Source of the DNA: Longitalea luteola
Lineage (GTDB): Bacteria; Bacteroidota; Bacteroidia; Chitinophagales; Chitinophagaceae
Assembly (NCBI RefSeq): GCF_017356035.1
Contig: NZ_JAFIQX010000005.1
Location: 283,368-347,367, forward strand
Length of the DNA stretch: 64,000 nt
Direction of reading: 5' to 3'
Made by a program: the position numbers and the translations under genes. The notes beneath the pieces were generated by a model, which was given only the letters and a program-made list of their open reading frames with translations, made no database searches and was not told where the DNA came from. Position 1 is the first letter of the stretch, and each line of letters starts with the position of its first letter. Shown in pieces: positions 15,490 through 24,289 of the stretch.

Positions 15490-16788
15490 ATGAACCAAAC
15501 CAATCCAACGAAAATCGCGAAACCATCCTTTTCCAACTATGACGTCTTTGTGATCGCCATACTGGCTTTTTTACAATTCACCGTTATCCTCGATTTTATG
15601 GTGATGTCGCCGCTGGGCGCTATCATCAGACCGGAACTGAACATTTCCCCGGCCCAATTCGGTATGGCCGTTTCGGCCTATGCATTCAGCGCCGGCGCTT
15701 CGGGTTTGCTCGCTGCAGGTTTTGCCGATAAGTTCGACCGCAAAAAGCTGCTGATCTTTTTCTATACCGGCTTTTTGATCGGTACGGCCCTGTGCGCCAT
15801 GGCTACCAGTTACCGGTTTTTATTGGGCGCCCGTATTGTGACCGGTCTTTTCGGCGGGGTTATCGGTTCGGTAAGCATGGCCATTGTAACCGATCTGTTC
15901 AGTTTGGAAGTGCGGGGCCGGGTGATGGGCTTTATACAAATGGCCTTTGCCGCCAGCCAGGTGCTGGGTTTACCTATTGGACTTTTTCTGGCCAATAAAT
16001 TCGCCTGGCATGCCCCTTTCTGGATGATCGTCATTGCAGGAGTGATCCCCGGCATTATTATCGCCCTGAAAATGAAGCCGGTGAATGCCCATTTGGCTTT
16101 GCAGCATGACCGCAACGTCTTTCAGCACATGGGCAACACCATTTCGAATCGGAATTATCTGCTGGCCTTTTTGACCACGACCTTGCTGGCTACGGGCGGC
16201 TTTATGTTAATGCCATTCGGGAGCGACTTCAGTGTAAGGAATCTTGGCATCAGGCAGGAGGATCTGCCGGTCTTATATGGCATCTCGGGAATATTTTCTT
16301 TTGTTTTCGGTCCGCTCGCCGGGTTTTTAGGTGATAAACTGGGTAAATACAATGTTTTTGTAGGCGGGAGCCTGTTGACGATGATCATGGTAGCCATCTA
16401 CACCAACCTGGGCGTTACACCGCTGGCCGTGGTGATCACGATCAATGTGCTCATGTTTGCAGGTATTCTGGCGAGGATGACCACTTCTACAGCGCTTTTA
16501 AGCGCCATTCCGCAACCGCAGGACAGGGGTGCCTTCATGAGTATCAATTCATCGGTTCAGCAGTTTGCGGGTGGTTTGGCGGCGTTTCTGGCGGGGCAGG
16601 TGATCACCGAGGGCCCCGATCAAAAGCTGCAGCATTACAGTACGTTGGGGATCATTGTAATAGCCTCAATGATCGTGGTGATCGTAATGTTGTACTTCGT
16701 TAACCGGCAGGTGAACCGGAAGATAGGGAAGACGAATGCACAAAAGCATGAAAAGGAGTCGGAGACAGCGGCCTTTGTAATAGAATGA
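15490..16788 (+). CDS. MFS drug/metabolite exporter
   Basis: A 432-residue major facilitator protein with about 12 membrane helices. The motif-A loop between helices 2 and 3 reads GFADKFDRKKLL. Helix 1 carries FTVILDFMVMSPLG, and the fifth helix region (AFAASQVLGLPIGLFLA) has the antiporter-like motif C character. It resembles AraJ/arabinose-type efflux MFS proteins, which usually export small toxic or metabolic compounds with proton antiport. Its place downstream of a TetR gene supports an inducible efflux role. The substrate is unknown. Confidence 0.88.
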   Translation: MNQTNPTKIAKPSFSNYDVFVIAILAFLQFTVILDFMVMSPLGAIIRPELNISPAQFGMAVSAYAFSAGASGLLAAGFADKFDRKKLLIFFYTGFLIGTALCAMATSYRFLLGARIVTGLFGGVIGSVSMAIVTDLFSLEVRGRVMGFIQMAFAASQVLGLPIGLFLANKFAWHAPFWMIVIAGVIPGIIIALKMKPVNAHLALQHDRNVFQHMGNTISNRNYLLAFLTTTLLATGGFMLMPFGSDFSVRNLGIRQEDLPVLYGISGIFSFVFGPLAGFLGDKLGKYNVFVGGSLLTMIMVAIYTNLGVTPLAVVITINVLMFAGILARMTTSTALLSAIPQPQDRGAFMSINSSVQQFAGGLAAFLAGQVITEGPDQKLQHYSTLGIIVIASMIVVIVMLYFVNRQVNRKIGKTNAQKHEKESETAAFVIE

Positions 16789-16862
16789 GGTACAGGTTAC
16801 AGGTTGCCCGGAAAAGCCTGAAACCTGTAACCTGTAACCTGTAACTTGTAACCTGTAACTTA
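16789..16862. repeat. Mirrored C-type array
   Basis: Left: GTACAGGTTACAGGTTGCC. Right: GCCTGAAACCTGTAACC repeated to 16860. The loop is about 8 bp. It begins at the MFS stop codon. Confidence 0.75.
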
Positions 16863-16963
16863 AACCCACCCCTTCTTATGAACCGGGAACATTAACTTAG
16901 AACTTAAGTATTGTTATATGGACAGCCTTTTGTAAATTAGAAATCAACTAAAAATGCTGTCAT

Positions 16964-17371
16964 ATGATCAAATTTTCAGAACTTAAATTCGGAGATGTTG
17001 TAATAGCTGAATATGAAGGTCAGCAGAAGGAAGGGATGGTTACGGATATCAACCGGGAAGACAAGGAAGTGTGTGTGGATACGGGTGTGCAGGAATTTTG
17101 GTACTCACCGGAGCAATTGTATCCCATCGCCCTGAATGATGAGCAAATGCGGAAGCTGGGTTTTACCATGACCGAGAACGGAGACGGGAGTGTAAAGTAC
17201 ATGAAAGACTCTTTCCGGGTGCTTTTACCCAAAAAAGACGATTTTTCGGTGATGGAGATCTGGTGGCGCGAAGACCACCGGTATTTGAACCAGCCGATTA
17301 TGGTGCATGAACTGCAAAATCACTATTACCAAATGACCAAGGTAGAATTATTACCTGCCCGTGTGCATTAA
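16964..17371 (+). CDS. Conserved-looking hypothetical protein
   Basis: A 135-residue soluble acidic protein without a signal peptide. The opening (MIKFSELKFGDVVIAEYEG, then EGMVTDINREDKEVCVDTG) looks like a small SH3-like/KOW-type barrel, followed by a helix (LNDEQMRKLGF) and an aromatic-rich end (VMEIWWREDHRYLNQPI...VHELQNHYYQMT). I do not recognise the family. The end resembles small Bacteroidota proteins that stay close to translation genes, but this is only an impression. It is followed by a terminator and then by the infA operon. Confidence 0.75.
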   Translation: MIKFSELKFGDVVIAEYEGQQKEGMVTDINREDKEVCVDTGVQEFWYSPEQLYPIALNDEQMRKLGFTMTENGDGSVKYMKDSFRVLLPKKDDFSVMEIWWREDHRYLNQPIMVHELQNHYYQMTKVELLPARVH

Positions 17372-17397
17372 ATTACTTATTTTCATATTTTTATAGG

Positions 17398-17460
17398 AAA
17401 CAAGGAGTGTCGGATAAGGAGGGTTGAACCATCTTCAGCATTCGGTGCTCCTTGTTTTTT
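17398..17460 (+). terminator. Terminator before the infA operon
   Basis: AAACAAGGAG (17398-17407) pairs with CTCCTTGTTT (17448-17457) across a 40-nt loop and is followed by a T-run. Confidence 0.65.
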
Positions 17461-17545
17461 ATGTCCTTTTGGCCCGGAATTAAAGGGAAAAAAGGCAATT
17501 ATTTTTAATTATTTCTTATTTTTTTCTTTTTTAGGGCGATTATCA

Positions 17546-17553
17546 TATCTTTG
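17546..17553 (+). promoter_or_regulatory. -7 element of the infA-rplQ operon
   Basis: TATCTTTG, a perfect TAnnTTTG, 17 nt before the infA ATG, in an AT-rich region preceded by T-tracts. Confidence 0.6.
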
Positions 17554-17570
17554 CGCCTCCTTAAAATTAT

Positions 17571-17789
17571 ATGGGTAAACAACCGCTGATTAAACAGGAT
17601 GGAGTTATAACTGAAGCTTTATCGAACGCAATGTTTAAGGTAAAACTTGAAAATGGCCATGAAATACTGGCAACGATCTCTGGTAAAATGCGGATGAATT
17701 ACATCAGGATTTTGCCGGGAGATAAGGTGGGTGTGGAGATGAGCCCTTATGATTTGACGAGGGGGAGGATAATCTTCCGTTATAAATAG
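17571..17789 (+). CDS. infA: Translation initiation factor IF-1
   Basis: 72 residues, the standard length. It is an OB-fold protein that binds the ribosomal A site during initiation. Typical segments are [43 protein letters not shown] and a basic end. It is the first gene of the ribosomal/RNA polymerase operon here. The secY and map genes that often precede infA in Bacteroidota are absent, and it has its own promoter. Confidence 0.98.
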   Translation: MGKQPLIKQDGVITEALSNAMFKVKLENGHEILATISGKMRMNYIRILPGDKVGVEMSPYDLTRGRIIFRYK

Positions 17790-17815
17790 TAAAGCACTGT
17801 AAATAAATAAATGTT

Positions 17816-17932
17816 ATGAAAGTTCGTGCATCTATCAAAAAGCGTAGCGCAGATTGCAAGATCGTGCGTAGAAAAGGCCGGTTATATGTTATCAACAAAA
17901 AGAACCCTCGCTTCAAGCAAAGACAAGGGTAA
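17816..17932 (+). CDS. rpmJ: 50S ribosomal protein L36
   Basis: 38 residues starting [20 protein letters not shown] and ending [12 protein letters not shown]. The single Cys (position 14) of this form stands where zinc-binding L36 proteins have CxxC, so the zinc-ribbon ligands are incomplete (C minus type). It lies 26 bp after infA in the usual order infA-rpmJ-rpsM. Confidence 0.97.
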   Translation: MKVRASIKKRSADCKIVRRKGRLYVINKKNPRFKQRQG

Positions 17933-17970
17933 TCAATCGGCAATGAGCAATCGGCAACCGGCAATTAAAG
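17933..17970. repeat. F-type word array (CAATCGGCAA)
   Basis: Degenerate tandem AATCAATCGGCAATGAGCAATCGGCAACCGGC directly after the rpmJ stop. The same word recurs in the lipB insert (50801-50871) and in variant form at 45721-45760. Confidence 0.6.
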
Positions 17971-18042
17971 CTGTTTGCGGGTTGTAGGACTGATGAATTA
18001 TAAAAACAACAAACTACAAACAACAAACAATAATCAAGAATT

Positions 18043-18423
18043 ATGGCTCGTATTGCCGGTGTAGACTTACCCAAGAATAAAAGAGGCGAAATTGGTCTTA
18101 CCTACATTTTTGGGATCGGCCGTTCAACTGCCCAGTATATACTTACCAAAGCAGGTATTGCGCTGGACAAAAAAGTACATCAGTGGAATGATGACGAACT
18201 GAACGCTATCCGTAATATCATTACCAACGAATTCAAGGTAGAAGGTCAGTTACGTTCTGAAGTGCAAATGAGTATCAAGCGTTTACTCGATATCGCCTGC
18301 TACCGTGGTTTGCGCCATCGTAAAGGATTACCTGTTCGTGGTCAACGTACACGTACCAACAGCCGTACCCGTAAAGGAAAACGGAAAACTGTTGCCGGTA
18401 AAAAGAAAGCACCTAAGAAATAA
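18043..18423 (+). CDS. rpsM: 30S ribosomal protein S13
   Basis: 126 residues, full length. It opens [20 protein letters not shown], contains the helix-hairpin-helix [16 protein letters not shown] and has the basic tail [18 protein letters not shown]13 contacts tRNA in the head of the small subunit and bridges to the 50S. It belongs to the alpha operon. Confidence 0.98.
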   Translation: MARIAGVDLPKNKRGEIGLTYIFGIGRSTAQYILTKAGIALDKKVHQWNDDELNAIRNIITNEFKVEGQLRSEVQMSIKRLLDIACYRGLRHRKGLPVRGQRTRTNSRTRKGKRKTVAGKKKAPKK

Positions 18424-18429
18424 TAAATG

Positions 18430-18500
18430 CGCTAAGCTACAAGGCACAAGGTACAAGGTTCAATTTTTTGATTCTTGTGCCTTGCCGCTTGTGGCTTGAG
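18430..18500. repeat. Mirrored E-type array between rpsM and rpsK
   Basis: Left: GCTACAAGGCACAAGGTACAAGG. Right: CTTGTGCCTTGCCGCTTGTGGCTTG. A T-rich loop of about 15 nt lies between. It would fold into a strong hairpin inside the ribosomal operon mRNA. Confidence 0.7.
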
Positions 18501-18620
18501 CTTTTATATAATTGCACCAATTATAACAGGTCAGCAACAGATACCAGGTGCAGGTGGAGTGTTGATCTGGTTCCCACTCAAATGGGAGTTATTTTTAAAC
18601 AAGATTACCTGTAAACAATT

Positions 18621-19025
18621 ATGGCAAAAGCACAACAGCCCAGCGCAAAAGCCGCTGCGAAGAAAAGAATTGTGAAAGTGGACACCTATGGTGATGTTCA
18701 CATTTCAGCCAGCTTTAACAACATTATCATCAGCATTACCAACAAGAACGGCCAGGTTATTTCCTGGAGCAGTGCCGGTAAAATGGGTTTCAAAGGTTCT
18801 AAAAAGAACACTCCATATGCCGCTCAGATGGCTGCAGCCGATGCTGCCAAAACAGCTTTCGATGCAGGTGTGAAGAAAGTTGATGTATATGTAAAAGGTC
18901 CCGGCGCCGGTCGCGAGAGCGCTATCCGTGGTCTGGCTCAAAACAGCATTGAAGTAGCTATGATCAAGGACGTAACTCCGCTGCCGCACAATGGCTGCCG
19001 TCCTCCCAAAAAACGCAGGGTATAA
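18621..19025 (+). CDS. rpsK: 30S ribosomal protein S11
   Basis: 134 residues. Typical blocks are [53 protein letters not shown] and the C-terminal [17 protein letters not shown]11 lines the platform of the small subunit near the E site. A 197-bp gap separates it from rpsM, long for this operon. Confidence 0.98.
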   Translation: MAKAQQPSAKAAAKKRIVKVDTYGDVHISASFNNIIISITNKNGQVISWSSAGKMGFKGSKKNTPYAAQMAAADAAKTAFDAGVKKVDVYVKGPGAGRESAIRGLAQNSIEVAMIKDVTPLPHNGCRPPKKRRV

Positions 19026-19027
19026 CG

Positions 19028-19107
19028 AATTTCTGATTTACGATTTCGGGATTTTAGGATTTGAATTTTTAAATCCCAAAATCCCGACATCCGAAATCTC
19101 GAAATAT
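19028..19107. repeat. Mirrored B-type array between rpsK and rpsD
   Basis: Left: TTTCTGATTTACGATTTCGGG and GATTTTAGGATTT. Right: AAATCCCAAAATCCCGACATCC and GAAATCTCGAAAT. The loop is about 6 nt. Confidence 0.75.
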
Positions 19108-19185
19108 ATTTTAACAGGGTGCACGATTGATTTTTAAGATTTTTAGGATCGTGTACCGTCACCAAAAAATCTAATTAATAACAAC

Positions 19186-19791
19186 ATGGCACGTTACACT
19201 GGTCCAAAAACAAGAATCTGCCGCATTTTCGGCGAGCCTATCTTAGGCAATGGTAAATATCTGTCAAAGAACAGTAACCCTCCCGGTCAGCATGGTCCTT
19301 CAAAAAAGCGTAAAGCTCCCGGTGAGTATGCATTACAGTTGAAAGAAAAGCAAAAAGCAAAATACACTTACGGCGTTCTGGAAAAACAATTCCGCAAAAC
19401 TTTTGAAGAAGCTGCGCGTATAAAAGGTGTAACTGGTGAAAACCTGATCAAATTGCTGGAAGCCCGTTTAGATAACGCCGTTTACCGCCTGGGTCTTTCT
19501 CCTTCACGTCCCGGCGCCCGTCAGCTGGTATCGCACAAACACATTACTGTTAACGGAGAAGTGGTGAACATTCCTTCTTTCCAGTTAAAACCAGGCGATA
19601 TCATCAGCATTAAAGAAAAAGACAAGTCGAACACTGCTATTACCAGCGTATTCCGCGGTAAGAACCAGAAGTTCAGCTGGCTCGACTGGAACGAAGCTGA
19701 AATGACAGGTACTTTCGTAGCTTATCCAGAGCGGGAAAGCGTTCCTGAGAACATTAAGGAGCAATTAATTGTTGAGTTGTATAGTAAGTAA
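19186..19791 (+). CDS. rpsD: 30S ribosomal protein S4
   Basis: 201 residues, full length. The N-terminal zinc-finger-like region has a Cys only at CRIFG. The S4 RNA-binding domain runs from about residue 92 ([34 protein letters not shown]). S4 nucleates 30S assembly and in many bacteria represses the alpha operon translationally; no S4 site can be recognised by eye here. Confidence 0.98.
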   Translation: MARYTGPKTRICRIFGEPILGNGKYLSKNSNPPGQHGPSKKRKAPGEYALQLKEKQKAKYTYGVLEKQFRKTFEEAARIKGVTGENLIKLLEARLDNAVYRLGLSPSRPGARQLVSHKHITVNGEVVNIPSFQLKPGDIISIKEKDKSNTAITSVFRGKNQKFSWLDWNEAEMTGTFVAYPERESVPENIKEQLIVELYSK

Positions 19792-19920
19792 TCGTGAGGC
19801 GTGAAACGGCAAACGGTAAACGTGCAAGGAACCCGCAATGCTGCATTCACTACTGATAATTATAACTCGCCAAGCGCTGCAACTCATTAACAAAGAAGTA
19901 AAAAATCGAAATTTTAAAAT

Positions 19921-20922
19921 ATGGCCATTTTAAATTTCCAGAAACCTGACAAAATAGTTTTACAAAAAGCAACGGAATTCGAAGCCCAGTTTGAGTTTCG
20001 CCCGTTAGAGCCTGGTTACGGTGTAACCATTGGTAATGCTTTGCGCAGGGTATTGTTGAGTTCATTGGAAGGGTTTGCAATTGTAGGTATCCGCATTGAA
20101 GGTGTAGACCATGAGTTTGCTACCATCAAGGGAATTACCGAAGATGTGCTGGAGATCATCCTGAACCTGAAACAGGTTCGGTTCAAGAAGAAGGTAGATC
20201 ATGAAGTGAGCCAGGAAAAAATTACGTTGAGCATCAAAAATAAATCAGAGTTCACAGCCGGTATGATCGGAGAAGCTACACAAAACTTCGACATCATGAA
20301 CCCGGAGCTGCTGATCTGTATTCTGGATTCTTCAGCCAAGCTCGATATCGAGCTGACTGTTTCAAAAGGTCGCGGATACGTTCCTGCTGAGGATAACAAG
20401 GTGAAAGATGCGCCATTTGGCTACATCCCAACCGATGCTATCTTCACACCGATCAAAAACGTAAAGTATGCTATTGAAAACACGCGTGTTGAACAGCGTA
20501 CTGACTACGAAAAACTGATCATGGAAGTTACTACCGATGGCACCATTCACCCTGAAGAAGCGGTGAAACAAGCCAGCCGCATCCTGATCCAGCACCTGAT
20601 GATCATCACCGACGAGAACATCACTTTCGATAACAAGGAAGATAAGAAAGAGGATGTAGTTGATGAGCAAATGCTGCAACTGCGTAAGATCCTGAAAACG
20701 CCGCTTGAAGACCTGGATCTGTCTGTACGCGCTTTCAACTGTTTGAAAGCTGCCAAGATCAACAGCTTGAGCGAGCTGGTTCAATACGAACAGGAAGACC
20801 TGATGAAGTTCAGGAACTTCGGTCAGAAATCACTTGCCGAGATCGAGCAGGTGCTGGCTGAAAGAGGACTGCACTTTGGAATGGATCTTAGCAAACTTGG
20901 TCTCGACAAAGAAGAACTTTAG
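19921..20922 (+). CDS. rpoA: RNA polymerase subunit alpha
   Basis: 333 residues. The N-terminal dimerisation domain (to about residue 240) includes FRPLEPGYGVTIGNALRRVL and SSLEGFAIVGIRIEGVDHEF. An acidic linker (DNKEDKKEDVVDEQ) leads to the alpha-CTD, which contains LDLSVRAFNCLKAAKI and FRNFGQKSLAEIEQVL, the two helix-hairpin-helix segments that bind UP elements and activators. It lies between rpsD and rplQ in the standard order. Confidence 0.98.
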   Translation: MAILNFQKPDKIVLQKATEFEAQFEFRPLEPGYGVTIGNALRRVLLSSLEGFAIVGIRIEGVDHEFATIKGITEDVLEIILNLKQVRFKKKVDHEVSQEKITLSIKNKSEFTAGMIGEATQNFDIMNPELLICILDSSAKLDIELTVSKGRGYVPAEDNKVKDAPFGYIPTDAIFTPIKNVKYAIENTRVEQRTDYEKLIMEVTTDGTIHPEEAVKQASRILIQHLMIITDENITFDNKEDKKEDVVDEQMLQLRKILKTPLEDLDLSVRAFNCLKAAKINSLSELVQYEQEDLMKFRNFGQKSLAEIEQVLAERGLHFGMDLSKLGLDKEEL

Positions 20923-20929
20923 TCAATTA

Positions 20930-21034
20930 AGCTAATGTGATAATTAGCTGATGTGATAATGCTTTTGCGCGGCCTTTGTAAGCGCCGGTTTTTGGATTAT
21001 CAAATTATCGAATTATCACATTATCACATTAATA
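20930..21034. repeat. Mirrored A-type array between rpoA and rplQ
   Basis: Left: AAGCTAATGTGATAATTAGC and TGATGTGATAATGC. Right: GGATTATCAAATTATCG and AATTATCACATTATCACATT. The GC-rich loop is about 40 nt. Confidence 0.75.
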
Positions 21035-21084
21035 ACAGTAGACTGTAATTCCTGACACGGTACAGTCGATAAAACAACAACGTC

Positions 21085-21594
21085 ATGCGTCACGGAGACA
21101 AAATCAACAACCTGGGCAGAACGGCTTCTCACCGGAAGGCGTTACTGAAAAATCTGGCTTGTGAGCTTATCAATCACAAGCGTATCACTACCACTTTGGC
21201 TAAAGCAAAAGCACTGCGCACTTTCATTGAGCCGCTGATCACAAAGTCTAAGGATAACACCACGCATCAGCGCCGTGTAGTGTTCAGCTACCTGCAGAAC
21301 AAAGAGGCTGTTACTGAACTGTTCGGACCTATAGCCGAGAAAGTTGGTGGCCGTCCTGGTGGTTATACCCGCATCATTAAGCTGGGTATCCGCGTGGGTG
21401 ATAACGCTGAAACAGCTATGATCGAACTGGTTGACTATAATGAGATCTACGGTAAAGGAAAAGGTGAAGTAAAAGAAGCTGCGAAGAAAACACGTCGCGG
21501 TGGTAGCCGTAAAAAAGCTGCCGGTGAAGAAGCTGCCGCTCCTGCCGAAGAAACAGCATCAGAAGAAAAATCAGCTAAAAAAGCAGCGAAGTAA
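21085..21594 (+). CDS. rplQ: 50S ribosomal protein L17
   Basis: 169 residues. The conserved L17 core is residues 1-125 ([54 protein letters not shown]). It is followed by a tail of about 40 residues rich in Ala, Lys and Glu, as in other Bacteroidota L17 proteins and absent in E. coli. L17 sits near the peptide exit tunnel. Last gene of the operon, followed by a strong terminator. Confidence 0.98.
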   Translation: MRHGDKINNLGRTASHRKALLKNLACELINHKRITTTLAKAKALRTFIEPLITKSKDNTTHQRRVVFSYLQNKEAVTELFGPIAEKVGGRPGGYTRIIKLGIRVGDNAETAMIELVDYNEIYGKGKGEVKEAAKKTRRGGSRKKAAGEEAAAPAEETASEEKSAKKAAK

Positions 21595-21618
21595 AAATGA
21601 TCGAATTGGTTTTTATAG

Positions 21619-21651
21619 AAAAGCAAGACTGTTACCGGTCTTGCTTTTTTT
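21619..21651 (+). terminator. Terminator of the infA-rplQ operon
   Basis: Perfect 11-bp stem AAAAGCAAGAC / GTCTTGCTTTT with an 8-nt loop and a T7 run. Confidence 0.88.
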
Positions 21652-21720
21652 ATGAACCGAATGGCAGGATTTAGCGTTTAGGGACCTTGAGATGGAGAGT
21701 CGGTATGAGAGGCAAAGGTT

Positions 21721-21762
21721 AAAATCCCAAAATCCCGAAATCTCGAAATCCCAAAATCAAAT
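21721..21762. repeat. Single-arm B-type array before carA
   Basis: AAAATCCCAAAATCCCGAAATC and CTCGAAATCCCAAAATC in tandem. Only the right-hand orientation is present. Confidence 0.6.
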
Positions 21763-21770
21763 TATTGTTT

Positions 21771-21778
21771 TATTTTTG
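21771..21778 (+). promoter_or_regulatory. -7 element of carA
   Basis: TATTTTTG, a perfect TAnnTTTG, 19 nt before the chosen carA start. The -33 region is occupied by a B-type array. Confidence 0.55.
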
Positions 21779-21797
21779 CAAAATTTTTTATAGAAAG

Positions 21798-22907
21798 ATG
21801 TCGAATCCGCTTCAAAAACCCGCTGTACTACTGTTGGAAGATGGCACCGTTCATTACGGAAAAGCCTTTGGTAAAATAGGCACTACAGCCGGTGAAATTT
21901 GTTTCAATACCGGGATGACCGGTTACCAGGAAGTTTTTACCGATCCCAGTTATTTTGGCCAGATCGTTATTATGAATAACGTGCACATTGGGAATTACGG
22001 CACCAAAGACACTGATGTTGAGTCGGATAGTGTGAAGATCCGCGGTATGATCGGCCGGAACCTGGAAGAACAATACAGCCGCAAACAGGCTAATGAATCC
22101 CTGGATCAATATCTGATCAAAAATAATATCGTTTGCATTGAAGGGGTTGATACCCGTGCACTGGTAACCCATGTGCGCCAGCAGGGTGCTATGAACTGCA
22201 TCATCTCTTCTGAGATTCTCGATGTTGACCAGCTGAAAGAAGAATTGAAAAAGGTGCCCAGCATGGACGGCCTCGAGCTGGCCAGCAAAGTGAGCACCAG
22301 CGAACCATATACCCTGGGTGATCCCAATTCACCGGTAAAGATCGCCGTACTTGATTTTGGCACCAAGCAGCATATCCTGCAATGTATGGTTGAAAGGGGC
22401 GCTTATGTAAAAGTATTTCCTGCCAAAACACCGGTTAGCGAACTCAAGAAATTTGCTCCCAACGGGTATTTCATTTCCAATGGTCCCGGCGACCCGGCAG
22501 CAATGGACTACGCGGTTGTAACGGTTAAAGAAGTGTTGAAAGAGAAAAAGCCCACCTTCGGCATCTGCCTGGGGCACCAGCTGCTGGCCCTGGCCAATGA
22601 CATCACTACCTTCAAAATGCACCATGGCCACCGCGGTTTGAACCATCCGGTGAAGAACCTGCTTACGGGCAAATGCGAAGTGACCACGCAAAATCACGGT
22701 TTTGGCGTTGATCCCGAATCTGTTAAAAAGGCGAAGAACGTAGAGATCACCCACGTGAACCTGAACGACAATTCGATCGAAGGCATCCGGTTGAAAGACC
22801 AGCCCGCTTTTTCGGTACAATACCATCCGGAAAGCACGCCTGGTCCGCACGACAGCCGCTACCTGTTCGATGACTTCATTAACATGATCAAGGAATACAT
22901 GAACTAA
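21798..22907 (+). CDS. carA: Carbamoyl-phosphate synthase small (glutaminase) subunit
   Basis: 369 residues. It releases ammonia from glutamine for the CarB subunit in arginine and pyrimidine synthesis. The N-terminal CPSase domain contains GEICFNTGMTGYQEVFTDPS. The class I amidotransferase domain carries the nucleophile in GICLGHQLLAL and the His/Glu in QYHPESTPGP. I chose the ATG at 21798: the family starts close to PAVLLLEDGT, and the in-frame upstream start lies before the promoter element. carB is not adjacent. It follows the rplQ operon, as often in Bacteroidota. Confidence 0.97.
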   Translation: MSNPLQKPAVLLLEDGTVHYGKAFGKIGTTAGEICFNTGMTGYQEVFTDPSYFGQIVIMNNVHIGNYGTKDTDVESDSVKIRGMIGRNLEEQYSRKQANESLDQYLIKNNIVCIEGVDTRALVTHVRQQGAMNCIISSEILDVDQLKEELKKVPSMDGLELASKVSTSEPYTLGDPNSPVKIAVLDFGTKQHILQCMVERGAYVKVFPAKTPVSELKKFAPNGYFISNGPGDPAAMDYAVVTVKEVLKEKKPTFGICLGHQLLALANDITTFKMHHGHRGLNHPVKNLLTGKCEVTTQNHGFGVDPESVKKAKNVEITHVNLNDNSIEGIRLKDQPAFSVQYHPESTPGPHDSRYLFDDFINMIKEYMN

Positions 22908-22911
22908 TAAT

Positions 22912-22948
22912 AAGGGCGGGTCACTGTAAAAGAACCCGCCCTTTTTTC
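22912..22948 (+). terminator. Terminator of carA
   Basis: AAGGGCGGGT (22912-22921) pairs with ACCCGCCCTT (22934-22943) and is followed by T-rich sequence. Confidence 0.88.
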
Positions 22949-22959
22949 TCCATAACGTT

Positions 22960-23382
22960 ATGAAAATAGCTATCATTAACGGTCCAAACCTGAACCTGCT
23001 CGGAAAGCGGGAGCCCGGCATTTACGGCAGTACCTCTTTTGAAGATTACCTGGTAACCTTGAAAAGCAAATACCCGCAGATAGAGATCCTCTACTACCAG
23101 AGTAATGTGGAAGGGGAGCTGATCAATGAATTACAACGGGTTGGGTTCGAATATGATGGCATTATTATGAATCCCGGGGGTTATACCCACACTTCTGTAG
23201 CTATTGGCGACGCCATCGCCAGCATTACAACGCCGGTGGTAGAGGTACATATCTCCAATGTACATGCGCGGGAAGAGTTCCGCAAATTAAGCCATGTATC
23301 GGCCAAAGCGGCGGGCAGCATTATCGGCCTGGGCCTCAAGGGCTATGAGCTCGCGCTACAATATCTCATCGACCGGAAGTGA
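22960..23382 (+). CDS. aroQ: 3-dehydroquinate dehydratase, type II
   Basis: 140 residues, the standard length of the dodecameric type II enzyme, which dehydrates 3-dehydroquinate in the shikimate pathway. Motifs are IINGPNLNLLGKREPGIYG (catalytic Arg and Tyr), YQSNVEGELIN, MNPGGYTHTSVAIGDAI and VEVHISNVHAREEFR (catalytic His). It follows the carA terminator by a few bases and so needs its own promoter. Confidence 0.97.
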   Translation: MKIAIINGPNLNLLGKREPGIYGSTSFEDYLVTLKSKYPQIEILYYQSNVEGELINELQRVGFEYDGIIMNPGGYTHTSVAIGDAIASITTPVVEVHISNVHAREEFRKLSHVSAKAAGSIIGLGLKGYELALQYLIDRK

Positions 23383-23383
23383 T

Positions 23384-23515
23384 GTCTGATTTCTGATTTC
23401 GAGATTTCGAGATTTCGAGATTTCGAGATTTAGAGATTTTGGGATTTTGAGATTCATCAGCATGTTCAAGCCTGCGCAATTCCATAATCGCGCAATCCCG
23501 AAATCAGAAATCGTT
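23384..23515. repeat. Mirrored B-type array after aroQ
   Basis: Left: CTGATTTCTGATTTCGAG, then GATTTCGAGATTTCGAG and GATTTTGGGATTTTGAG. Right: CGCAATCCCGAAATCAGAAATC. The loop is about 45 nt. It begins at the aroQ stop. Confidence 0.8.
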
Positions 23516-23635
23516 TTCCAGTCGCGGTAGCCAATTTTAACAAAGCCCCTTATATTCGATCGGCAATGAATTGCGGGGGTTGGCGTTATTATTGCGAAGG
23601 ATAAGTTGTTTATTACCATTATCAAATCTGTTACA

Positions 23636-24289
23636 ATGCGATTGATATTATTTGTGTTCCTGCTGGGGTTTTCGGTATGCAGTTTTGCCCAATGGAAGGA
23701 TTATAAACTTACCTCAAAGGGCGATACCCTGAACCGGATCGACAAACTGGGCCGGAAATGGGGGCCCTGGAAGCACCACCATGACAACGTGCGGGGCGAA
23801 CCTGGCTATGAAGAAGAGGGTTGGTATGAAAAGGACCGCAAGGAAGGGGAGTGGCGCTTATATTCGCTCATGGGCGACCTCGTAGGCATCGAATATTACA
23901 AATGGGGCCTTAAGGACAGCATCTGCCGCTATTTCAACAAGGATGGTGCTTTAAGACTGGAACAGAGCTGGCGCGCCATGAATCCCGATAAGGAATATGA
24001 TACCCTCGAAATTGAAGATCCAGACAAATTCGATACTTACCGCACCGTTATCGTAAAGAATGAAGGCGCTGCCATCAAGCACGGCGTATGGAAATATTAC
24101 GATCCTGTTAGCGGACGGGTGATCCGCTCAGAACTGTACACCCTGGGTAAACTGGAACAGGAAGCAAAAAGCGCCCCCGTAACCACTGAAAAGAAACCGG
24201 TTGCCAAACCAAAAGAAGTGGTGGAGTTTGAAAAAAAGAATTCAGGAAAGAAGAAAGTGAGGTATAAAGATGGAAGCACGGGTGGTTAA
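23636..24289 (+). CDS. Secreted MORN-like repeat protein
   Basis: 217 residues with a signal peptide (MRLILFVFLLGFSVCSFAQ). The mature part has repeated Gly/Trp/Tyr-rich strands (KWGPWKHHHDN, EEGWYEKDRKEGEWRLYS, IEYYKWGLKDSICRYFNKDG, KHGVWKYYDPVSG), like the MORN-variant/YwqK antitoxin-type repeat. A Lys-rich tail follows. Such proteins are common in Bacteroidota and their function is unknown. The start at 23636 is chosen because it gives the clean signal peptide. It converges with the T9SS protein gene, with a strong shared terminator between. Confidence 0.78.
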   Translation: MRLILFVFLLGFSVCSFAQWKDYKLTSKGDTLNRIDKLGRKWGPWKHHHDNVRGEPGYEEEGWYEKDRKEGEWRLYSLMGDLVGIEYYKWGLKDSICRYFNKDGALRLEQSWRAMNPDKEYDTLEIEDPDKFDTYRTVIVKNEGAAIKHGVWKYYDPVSGRVIRSELYTLGKLEQEAKSAPVTTEKKPVAKPKEVVEFEKKNSGKKKVRYKDGSTGG

